Shown in pieces: positions 55,263 through 64,000 of a stretch of DNA of 64,000 nt. Position numbers and translations under genes: made by a program. Each line of letters begins with the position of its first letter. The stretch's first letter is position 1. The notes beneath the pieces are model-generated. The model saw only the letters and a program-made list of their open reading frames with translations, had not been told where the DNA came from and did no database searches. This DNA comes from Amanita rubescens (lineage: Eukaryota > Basidiomycota > Agaricomycetes > Agaricales > Amanitaceae): assembly GCA_015039365.1 (NCBI GenBank), contig WION01000005.1, positions 1,164,968 through 1,228,967 on the forward strand, written 5' to 3'.

Positions 55263-55698
55263 AAATATTGGAGTGTCAGGGTAAAAGCAAAGATTCACTG
55301 GAGGATATCTAGATCGGTTTCCCTTCAGGACGAGCGGAAAACTATCGTGTCGACTTGGCGTTCTGTAAACAGCTTTTGCCTCGTTCTCTCCTTTCCGGGG
55401 AACATTAATATTGTGATGTCATTTTCACTATATTCATATTTCACCAAAACTTGGAAACCACTTGAAAGTACCTGCCCAGCGAGGTCAACCGTGACGATGC
55501 TAACACCACGGAGTTTCAAACTCGTACTCCGGCTCATACTCAGCAGTCATATCGGCCCGGACATCCGTACCTAATCTTTCAACCAAGCTTATGATCATGT
55601 GTGCAGTGGTATTCATCGCAGACGAGAGCTTCCCTCATCTCCCATCAACCACATCCTTTGCTTAAGATAGATCTAAGACATTACACTGTTCTAACGCA
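55263..55698. other. No gene seen
   Basis: Spacer between the dehydrogenase relic and the intact gene. A 70-codon minus-strand open frame (55325-55537) has protein-like composition but no start context or family. Confidence 0.3.
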
Positions 55699-57207
55699 AT
55701 GATGATGGAAGCAGTTTGTTATAATGGCGTTGGTTCACCACTTTCTCAGTGCGTGCTCACTGAGTAATGTCTCTATCTTAGCCGAACGATTTGCGAATCA
55801 TCAAGACAGCAATTCCACAAATCGACGACGACCAAGTCCTGATCAAAGGTGGGGAAGCGCCTCGCTTTCAAATCGGATCAATCTCATCTCGACGATACTC
55901 TCGTAGTCACCTGTTGTGGCATTTGTGGGACAGATCAACATCTCGCTGTTGGAGAATTTCTAGCCAAGTACCCTGTACGTATTTTAGCACGCGCATATAG
56001 TGACCTGCTCACGTATCGAATGATGCATACAGCTTATCCCAGGTCATGAATTTGTAGGAAGGATCGTGCAATTGGGAAAATCTGTCAAAGGATTTTCAGT
56101 GGGAGATCGTTGCGTGGCAGATAACACTATATTTGTGAGTTACTTTGCCAAATCTTGAGAAACATAATTGGACCTACCAATGTATAGTGTGAAGCGTGCT
56201 ACTTCTGTCGTCGGCAACAATGGATGTTTTGCGAACAATTAGGTGCTCTTGGAGTTACGATGCCTGGCGGTTTCGCCGATTATGTCGCCGTGTAAGTTGT
56301 TTCATTGGTCGGGAGTCGCGTGCCATGAAGCAGAGAGCATATAGTCAGAGCAAGAAGGTTTTCAAGATCAACAACTTGACGGACGAGGAAGCAACATTGG
56401 TTGAGCCAACATCTTGCGCAATCCACGGAGTTGACATGCTAGGTCCTACTGCCGGTGTGGAGGTGCTGATTTTTGGCGCGGGGCCGACAGGTGATTGCCT
56501 TAGTGTTGTCTTTACGTTTGATTGAGGTCGACTTCCAGGCCTTGTTCTCGCTCAGCTTCTCAAATTGAACGGCGCAGTGAGAGTCGTAATAGCCTCCAAT
56601 AAGGGCGTCAAGACGCAAATAGCACAGCAACTTGGAGCAGGAGACGAAATTATCGAGTTGGATAGAAATGACCCGAGTCCCCAATGGGAATTGCTGAAGA
56701 AAGACAACCCTTTCGGATTTGACATTGTTGTAAGAATCACATCTTTTCGTTGAATCCGAGCACCTGACGTCTAACTGACATAGGTTGAAGCCACAGGTTC
56801 GAGCAAGCTTGCGCAGGATGCTATCAATTACGTGCGCAGAGGCGGTACTTTGATGTTATATGGCGTATATGCAGAAAGGGACAAAGTATCGTATTCGCCT
56901 TCAAGGATATTCGGGGATGAAATCAAAGTATGACAACACTATTTGACGTACTCAACTCTAAATTCTGAATTGTTTCACAGATTATTGGGTCCTTTGCTCA
57001 GTCCTATTGCTTCCCACGTGCTGTGGCGTACCTTGAGACGGGAACGATTCGCGTCAACGGCATTGTACGTGTTACCGTCCTCGTGACATCTAATGAATAA
57101 AATAACTTGATTAGGTTACCGATACTTTTTCAATTAAGGACTATCAGAAAGCGTTGGATAAGATGAATAGCAAGCAGGCGTGTAAAATAGTCATCAAGCC
57201 GCAATAG
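55699..57207 (+). CDS. Zinc-dependent alcohol/polyol dehydrogenase (MDR family, arabinitol/sorbitol-type)
   Basis: A multi-exon gene starting [15 protein letters not shown]. Exon 2 gives [20 protein letters not shown]. Then [20 protein letters not shown] carries the catalytic-zinc Cys and [10 protein letters not shown] the GHE motif. [20 protein letters not shown] with RRQQWMFC supplies the four structural-zinc Cys. [28 protein letters not shown] and [17 protein letters not shown] (NAD-binding GxGxxG, split by an intron) follow. It continues [62 protein letters not shown] and ends KIVIKPQ. Members oxidise secondary alcohols or sugar alcohols with NAD(P)+. Substrate is not determinable. Frame and motifs are intact. 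Confidence 0.88.
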
Positions 57208-57831
57208 AAGAGAAGTCAGGGCTAAGCAAACATCGTCAAGGTTTCCAATAGATAAAAATACCTACTGTTCGGCTAAGCTTATTTGCGGCGCAATTAATCA
57301 CAGGTGCGATATATTTGGGCAGTCCATATGGTCAACTGTGAGTCTGAAGAGGTCGACAACGTTATATTCTCGAACTCACGTATCATGATTACGGTATTAA
57401 ATGGCGCACGGGTCTAGGAAAGTGGTGTTTCGGATGGCGCGGCTTTTCGGAGATCATCATTGCTTCAGGAATGGCAGTTCAATTCAGTCGCAGTTGATGC
57501 TGTGACGAATCAGACGCACAAGACCACTATTACTGGAAAAGGCAGTCTTGGTTCAAACGTGTGCAGTCAGCTCGGCCAATCAGAAGCGATATCAAGCACG
57601 TTTCTAATGCACACGAGCAATCTTAACAGGCGGGTCCTCAGGGGCTTACAGGGGCCTCATTTCCTGGGGTACGCACGTCCCACACCAAGCGACTTCTATC
57701 CTCTTCTCAACATCTTGTGTGTTGAGTGTACAGCGTTCGGCACTCCTGCGGCCAGCATACAAATAGTCCACAACAAGACGCACATCTCCGACCGTTCTCA
57801 ACAAGCTGCACATCAGCCGTCCGCTCCCACT
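57208..57831. other. bHLH promoter and 5' leader
   Basis: The frame upstream of 57832 stays open back to 57460. I prefer the ATG at 57832 because upstream residues show no conservation-like composition. No other gene. Confidence 0.4.
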
Positions 57832-59254
57832 ATGGTCAAGCCCATCCTCCCCCGCCACGAGCTACCCGGCAGCACACAGCCTGCTCAAGCAAGCAACGTG
57901 GATGCGACGGTAGATGAAGCACCACAGCCTCGCAGGAGGGGTCGCAAGCCTGGGCCACTATCCCGTACCGCCCGTGAGGCCCAGCGGAAATTAAACCACT
58001 CCATCATAGAAAAGGCAAGGCGGACGAAGATAAATGAAGCCCTTGGTGCCCTCCGCCAGCTTGTCCCTGCAGATTATGGAAGGCGGAAGGACATGGATGC
58101 CGATAAGCAATCCGGTGATCACAACAGCGAGGATGAGAACGACGAAGATGAAGAAGATGACGAAGGGGACGGCGAGTATGGCGCTCCGCGGCGGAAGACC
58201 GCCGTTACGGACAAAAAGAGTACGACGGGGAAAAAGGAAGAAAAAGAGTTCAAGCTGGAAGTCCTCGAGCGCACCGTAGCTTACCTTCAAGACCTAACGG
58301 AGCGGTGCGAAGACCTTCAGAGGGAGAACCAGCAGTTGCTAGGCGTGCGTCGCTGCTCTTGTCAGGAGGGCTCCCGCGAGCCAATTGGAAGGAAACGGAA
58401 TCGCTCTGAATCGGCAAGCTCCGTTGTGGATAGTGATACCCAGTCGGCGCAGGATGAACGTCCCTCCAAGCGCCATGAGCCTCTTCCACCCATCTCATCC
58501 TGGCTACCTCTTTCCCCCGAGTTTGTTCGCCATTCCACGGATTTACCTCCACCGAGGCATACCACGGTTGCACCGGCGTTGCCTTCATACCTTCCTACAC
58601 CCCCCTCCTCTGCCCTGTTTCAGCCTACTCGGACACCCATATCCCCACTGAGTTCAACTTCTACCACAAAGGGTTCTTACATCCCATCCCTTTCACTTGG
58701 ACCAACGGCCCTGCCGCTTCCTAGTTTGACCACGCAATTGAGCCCGGTCAGCAACAAGCGTCGTCAAAGCATATCTCAATCTCCCTTGTCTCAAACCTCC
58801 TGTGCGTCCGTGTGCCATGCCGTTAGAGCCAACACTTAAACTTTCCCTTTTAGCTATCTCAAGCAACAAGGGTCAACGGGTAGATGCTTCGCCGACCTCT
58901 CCTTCCCACACCCGCGAAGACGAGACTGCCGCTTCGTTGCTGTTAACGATGCGTCTCCTCCGCTCCCCGTCCTCCCCTCGTCATGTTACAACCACCTCAC
59001 CCTTGATAACGGCCTCCGTAACCTCACGCAGACCAAGTATATCAGGCCGTCTTGCACCACCTTCGCCACCTTCACCAAGATTGCCGCGCCAAGAGAAGTT
59101 GGCAGCGGGATCTGTATCGGATATGCAGAAGAAGAATGCACTTGAATATATCCCCGTCTCTCGGACTGCTCGCGAGATCCAGATGCGAGGCTCAGCGCAA
59201 GTTGAGACGCCTGGATCATTGCTAGGCTTAACGGGGCACAGAAACAAAAACTGA
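57832..59254 (+). CDS. bHLH transcription factor with a very long acidic loop
   Basis: Two exons (57832-58801, 58854-59254; 1371 nt, 456 residues). The basic region and helix 1 read RKLNHSIIEKARRTKINEAL with His, Glu and Arg at the positions that contact a CACGTG-type E-box, preceded by RRRGRKPGPLS. Helix 1 ends ALRQLVPADYG. Helix 2 (FKLEVLERTVAYLQDLTERC) comes only after about 65 residues that include an almost unbroken acidic run (NSEDENDEDEEDDEGDGEYG) and a Lys-rich patch. A leucine-rich continuation (CEDLQRENQQLLG) could extend dimerisation. The remaining two thirds are disordered Ser/Pro-rich, ending SLLGLTGHRNKN. Similar split bHLH proteins exist in fungi. The target pathway is unknown. 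Confidence 0.85.
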
Positions 59255-60089
59255 ATTTGAATATTGTCAACGCAAATAAGCGCAAAACTGTATACCATTT
59301 GTCAAATCGCTATTCGTCGACATATGCAAACTGTATGTATGAAAAGATGTAATATTTGTATGTTCGTATTGGAGAAAATGGACTTTGGAATCGATAGGAA
59401 TAACATTTAAGCGGCAAGGGAGGGAATGGTATCTATGGCAGTGCGCTTCTGCCGAGCGGCCCGGAGCACGGACTCTTCGCGGGCCGACCAAAAGTGCTAT
59501 CCTCGAATACAAGAGCCAATACAAGTTGCGTCATGAATGATGAATGTATGACATCCAAAGCCTATCGATATCTGAATTTCCAGAACTAGATATACATATC
59601 TACAGAGTAGTACGTATTGTGACTGTTGATCCTCGAGTCAGAATTTACACTTATTACGCTCTTTCACGAAGAAAAGTCGAAGCGAAATAGTTGGACGTGT
59701 GCATCGCGTTTAGGCATCGTGGCTCCTTCCACTAATTAGACCGAAGACATACCAGTTAATATTGAAGATACTATCGTGCCCTTTAACGTAAGTGACGAAG
59801 AACGGATACACACTCACCCACATTGCGTAATTGCTGGTGTTCACAACATATTGGTCGCATAGCCAATCTTCCAGATCCCCAAGTTCAATTTCAACTACTC
59901 GATCATACCTGATAAAAGCTCTATAATGACAATAAACTAGCCGTAACTGCACGAATAGCTGTTGGCATACATATATGGTCTATTCAGAAGAACCTGATAA
60001 GGTTATCGATGCAATGCTTCGACAGGTATAAGTAGCCCGTGGATTCCGCAACCATTCTCAACCAACGGACGGACGAACTTGACTTATAA
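59255..60089. other. No firm gene
   Basis: A minus-strand 80-codon frame (59952-59710, with RVVEIELGDLEDWLCDQY) has protein-like composition but no recognisable family. A TATA-like TATAAGTA near 60027 lies 60 bp before the small gene at 60090. Confidence 0.35.
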
Positions 60090-60505
60090 ATGACTGCCAA
60101 CGTGAGCTCTTCCTTTACACATTCCGTCGCCACCACTCTTGAACACGGTCCATCAGAAACGAGAAATAGGCGAAAGAGTGATCCCTACAGTAAATGCTCA
60201 CATTGTTGATTATATTCCTCAAAGCCTCACGTTGCTATTCTGTTTGTAGTTCGTGGTCACAGAAGGCGTTCACAAAGGAAGGATAGGAAGAATTTCGAAG
60301 CAGGAGATTTCATCCGTAAGTTACTAAATGTGATCAAGATCATGATGAAGGGAATTTTTTACAATAGGACCCTGATTTGTGGTATCTGCGAGACGAAGAA
60401 GGTGCCGAGTTTGGACCATTACCGTTTAGATGGCTTGAGGTCGTCATAGACAAGCAGCTCTGGCCTTGGAACATACGTGTAATTGAAGAACATGGCCTTT
60501 GGTGA
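60090..60505 (+). CDS. Small KOW/SH3-like protein, about 71 residues
   Basis: Exons 60090-60101 (MTAN), 60250-60315 and 60368-60505 sum to 216 nt. Exon 2 gives FVVTEGVHKGRIGRISKQEI, a good KOW-type motif (V.EG.HKG..G.I), as found in ribosomal and transcription-elongation proteins. Exon 3 gives DPDLWYLRDEEGAEFGPLPF and then RWLEVVIDKQLWPWN, ending GLW. It could be a stand-alone KOW barrel, which is unusual. The first exon is short and an extra exon in the 148-bp intron is possible. The sequence around its start resembles the right edge of the window. Confidence 0.55.
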
Positions 60506-61745
60506 ATGCAATTTCTTCAAATGTTATCTGAACGCGGCTACCACTGTACGCTGTTGATCGATAGTTAATATTTACTATAGCGTGAAGTCATGAATAACTA
60601 CTCATTTGGGCTAAGGACCAGGGTGCTGTATTTATGAGACGTGCTTTCCGTTCCCGACTCAGATACCAGAGAATCGGAGGTGTGAGTCTGGAAAAGTTGA
60701 GATCGGAGAATCACTTAGTGAAGTTGGAGGGGCGAAAGAACAAAACCATGACAGGGGAAACGTATGAACGAGCTTTGAAAAACCGGCAAAGATTTAATCC
60801 AATACTATATCATATGTTGGAGGTGGCTTCCGGATAACCGGTAACCGGTGAAATGAGATACAAAGGAAATGAGCACATACATTATTCCTGCCGATCGTGC
60901 AGCATCATCGGATGCGTTCTGTCACCTAGGCCGTGAGGCGCACTGGTCTTCGACAACTAATACATTCCCAGGGAAGAATGTTCAACGAACACATTGTCAC
61001 CAATACGGGTGCTCCATTGTCAACGTCGCGCCTTGTACGCGTAAAGGAGTTGCTAGGAAAATTGATGGTTCTGGGAGATATGAACGTATCGCGAAGGTCC
61101 GCTAATGGTCGCGCGAGGCCAAGCAATGTGGATGAAAGACTAAGAAGGATTCTGGGAGACGGGCTGCAGAAGATGGCATCGCGATTAGTAGGTGCATGAA
61201 GAGGACCTATGATGGATATTGTGCGGCGCGTTTCTTGCCGGATTGGAAAGGAATGTATACATGTGAGCAATCGTACTTGTAGCCGGATTTAGAGGCCAAA
61301 CCAAGCGGTAGGCTGGAACGCAAAACTAATTATGGGATTCGCCCGAAGCAATGATAGCCTGTTGGCTTAGAATTGACCTTTATACATATCCATTGATGAT
61401 TGGACCGCGTATGATAACTTTACTCTTCCACGACCAAGACAACCGCATGCATGCCCTTCTGAACAGTAACGTCCCAACCTTTCCAGGATCGCGCTGGAAA
61501 TGAGAGACGAAACCTTGTCGTAACTGAACGGCGAGCCGAGAGGCCAATCCGAATTTTGCAACATTAATTGAGACCTCTGGGAGGTCGTGAATTCAACAGC
61601 TGAGCTTGAAGCGGCGGTCCTGTGAGGAGACAAGATATGGAAAAACACGTATTCGTCGACAACAACTCTTGGTGAGAGTGGAAGCTTTTAGTCGAGCGAT
61701 AATGTCAAGTTCGAATCGTAACTGCCTGCAAAAGTAGTACTTTGA
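60506..61745. other. No firm gene; small open frames
   Basis: Plus-strand frames at 60634-60837 (RYQRIGGVSLEKLRSENHLV) and 60933-61199 (VKELLGKLMVLGDMNVSRRS) have plausible protein composition. Another frame ending at 61105 reads CTRKGVARKIDGSGRYERIA, faintly KOW-like. None can be assembled into a gene with confidence. Confidence 0.3.
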
Positions 61746-63412
61746 TTATTTGACCGTTTCCATCCAGTCATGCACTTCCTGCCATTTTAACTTCATTGGC
61801 TCCAGGGCCTCTTCCATTTCCGCCGGGATAAAATGATAATCCACCCAGGAGAATTCGACCAAGTTGGGGAATATGGCCGAAAGATATACAAAAACGGCAG
61901 CTGGATCATCGATAGGCGAATCCAAGACCTTAAAGGATTTGGTGTTTACGTTGCAGATGCCACGGTTGTTAGAGCGCTTGATAATGCTCCTAGCATCGAA
62001 CGCCACAGTCAGACTTTGTAACGCTAGACAATGTTGCGCGATCGAGTCGAGACCTTCGAAAGTCATTTGTGGCCAGTAGGCTAGTGGGTAATATGAGCGG
62101 AGATGCAATTCCTCCAAGTGAGGTAGAGCGAAGGCAAGGTTCCTCATTTGTTCATCATCTAGATCAAATCCGTGGGTTGCCTCCAAGGACAACTGAATGA
62201 GGTTTTTGAATAGCAAGAGTCCTGATATCGCATCCAAAGCCATAGGGCGCTCGTGGAACTTGAACTTGTCCATATGATGGGTATCACCATCAACGAACCT
62301 CAACTTGACCACCTCGAGTGAAGGATGTGTAATCCCATCGCGCATCAAGTTGAAGAGTTGCTTCCAATTATCCACAGACGGTGTGCTATTCGAGCTTGAT
62401 TCGGCGCACAAAGATCGTAGTGGTGTATTACGCGTGATGCTTGTCATTGGTATTAGAAATTCGAGGTCGTCGTACTGGATGTCCAATTGTGCTAGTGCTG
62501 GGAAGCCACGCCAACCTGAAGGCAAAGGAAACTGTAATAATGGTTCACGATCACAATGGAAGAGATTTAATTTTCGTAAGTTGGGAATTTTGCAGAGGAT
62601 GACCGCCGATGCTTCTGGAAAATAGTAGAGTGTAAGACATTGCAACGATGGCCAGAAGCGAAGGGCGTCGAGGGCGTCACGAACATCAGGCCAAGACCTT
62701 TCCCTAAAGCCCCGGCCCTTCAGGGATAACTCCGTTATGTGAGGTGATGAAGAAGGTATTGCGCGTATTAGGGAAAACCGCATTCGCTGAGATTGAGACC
62801 TTTCTTCGACCGAGAGATTTGAATCATGCGGAAAATATAGGCTCAGACGATAGGTTATCCGCGAAAGTAATAGGGTGATGTATGGATATAAATCGTCGTC
62901 TTCTGTGTCCCATATGATCTCTTGGACCCGTGGCAGCAGTTCCATTCCGTCAGCCGCGTGGGATAAGGTCCGGTACGATCCTGCATCGAGACAATACGGG
63001 TATTTTATCGTATACCAGCGGCGGGTGCCAAAAGGGTAAAGAGGGCAAAATACCAACTTTTTGACCCTGACGGAATACGTATTGAATCGGTGCCAATCTG
63101 TCTCCCGTATTTCCCTGCAGAGCGACTAGCAGTCCATGAGCGCCATAGCACGACAACATTGATTACAGCAATGATTACCACGTATCGGCTTCCACGTATT
63201 TCTCGTTCCTCCCAAAGATCACTGGGCATGCAACGAATGAGGACACTAAAGTCCGGTATTTCAGACCATAGCAAGTCGAGCGCCGTTTCTTTTAGGTCGC
63301 GACATGTACGCGATAGTGCCAAAAGAGTCTGTCTGTCGAAATTCTTGCATATAAGGTGGTATAGTTCTGCACAGAGAAGTACTCGGTGCGTCGCAGACTC
63401 GGTTCCGTGCAT
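61746..63412 (-). CDS. F-box/LRR-like protein, divergent family copy 5
   Basis: Exon 1 (63412-63179) begins MHGTESATHRVLLCAELYHL and has LLALSRTCRDLKETALDLLW. Exon 2 (63125-61746) begins SLCREIRETDWHRFNTYSVR, aligning with SFQRSMLASDWERFEVAAAR of the other copies. With this splice the total is 1614 nt, 538 codons, identical to copies 1 and 3. Further family marks: LLPRVQEIIWDTEDDDLYPY, LRFWPSLQCLTLYYFPEA, LQSLTVAFDARSII and LDSPIDDPAAVFVYLSAIFP. It is the most divergent copy, 26 kb away from the cluster, but keeps intron position and length. A donor three bases earlier is possible. Confidence 0.78.
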
Positions 63413-63911
63413 GGCACCAAGTTCGACTTGAATGTAAATACGGGTAAACAGCGACGCGCGTCTATAGTAAATGGGGTAAGCCACTTGAACCGACGTTTAA
63501 TCCCGAAAAGGACGTCTTCACATTGGCGGCTTGAACAGCCATGCGGCGGTCCCGCAACGTGAATTTGATTTCGCCCGAACTGGAAAGAAGTATGAGGAAC
63601 TCTCCTCGGATGCGTCCACGTTGCACAGCCAATCTCTAATCTTCAAGTCAGACTGACAAAGCAAGAATCAGTTGGCAAAACGGCTATTTCTTCTTACGTA
63701 TCGTCAGCGTTGGAACATGGCTGCTCAGAGTCGGGCCTAATAAGGCGATAAATGCAGCATTTCAAGTATATATACCCCTACTGTAATCTTTCCATTAACC
63801 ACCAGACGGACGAAGATTTGGAGACAGACATTGTGAGTTTTTCATCTACGAATCATATTCGCCACCTTACAACACGATCTTCTAGCAGACGAGCACAACT
63901 GCATAACTTGA
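63413..63911. other. No gene seen
   Basis: Spacer. A TATA-like GTATATATACCCC near 63765 and a CCACCAGACGGACGAAG leader resemble the region before the small KOW-like gene at 60090. Confidence 0.35.
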
Positions 63912-64000
63912 ATGGATGTTGGCTTTATGGTAAGTGCTGGTGTTGGTACTCCTCCAAGCCTAACGTCGCTGTTTGTTGTAGTATAGGGTCACCTCTTATA
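63912..64000 (+). CDS. Possible second KOW-like small gene, cut by the window edge
   Basis: ATG 63912 gives MDVGFM, then a clean intron (GTAAGT...TTGTTGTAG) to YRVTSY at the edge. This parallels MTAN then FVVTEG in the gene at 60090, and the upstream promoter region is also similar. Very little sequence is available, so this is a weak call. Confidence 0.25.

Noticed and set aside
1..64000. CRISPR arrays, bacterial operons, rRNA genes, or LTR or DNA transposons with intact ends
   Set aside because: None seen. The repeats present are coding WD40 units, segmental copies or short micro-repeats, and no reverse transcriptase or transposase motif was found.

Overview
The window reads as nuclear DNA of a filamentous basidiomycete, most likely an Agaricomycete. 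Genes are broken by many 45-75 bp GT-AG introns. The families are typical of that group: a NACHT-WD40 STAND receptor (NLR), large F-box/LRR families, a class I hydrophobin, a KNR4/SMI1 remnant, SHO1 and an SNX4/ATG24 relic. Species cannot be fixed from the sequence alone. All gene models here are read by eye from splice sites and paralogue comparison.

Layout. 1-4.5 kb: degenerate, low-complexity minus-strand coding remnants, including a truncated KNR4/SMI1-like piece. 4.5-18.9 kb: a direct segmental duplication. Each copy carries an N-C2-helical-NACHT-WD40 receptor followed by a decayed SNX4/ATG24 gene. The left receptor is clearly broken. The right receptor has 13 near-identical WD40 repeats and one apparent 1-bp frameshift. 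A short uncharacterised gene lies between the copies. 19.3-20.4 kb: an SDR oxidoreductase whose catalytic Tyr is Phe. 21.3-35.4 kb: an F-box/LRR expansion, four related minus-strand copies plus one unrelated plus-strand F-box gene, with an aspartic-protease pseudogene and decayed small genes between them. 35.6-39.3 kb: a tandemly duplicated uncharacterised minus-strand gene family and a three-exon orphan.

40.2-59.3 kb is more ordinary: SHO1 osmosensor, mitochondrial FAD glycerol-3-phosphate dehydrogenase (GUT2), a KHA1-type K+/H+ antiporter, NAD(P)HX epimerase, a hydrophobin lacking cysteines 1 and 6, a zinc alcohol/polyol dehydrogenase with a decayed tandem copy in front of it, and a bHLH factor with a very long acidic loop. 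60-64 kb returns to accessory character: a tiny KOW-like gene, a fifth member of the 538-codon F-box family, and a possible second KOW-like gene cut by the right edge.

Functionally, SHO1 (osmosensing), GUT2 (glycerol metabolism) and the antiporter (ion homeostasis) are all relevant to osmotic balance, but they are separate genes and not an operon. The left and central parts look like a fast-evolving recognition island. NLR repeats and F-box/LRR proteins are both protein-recognition families, and both show recent duplication, decay and local rearrangement here.
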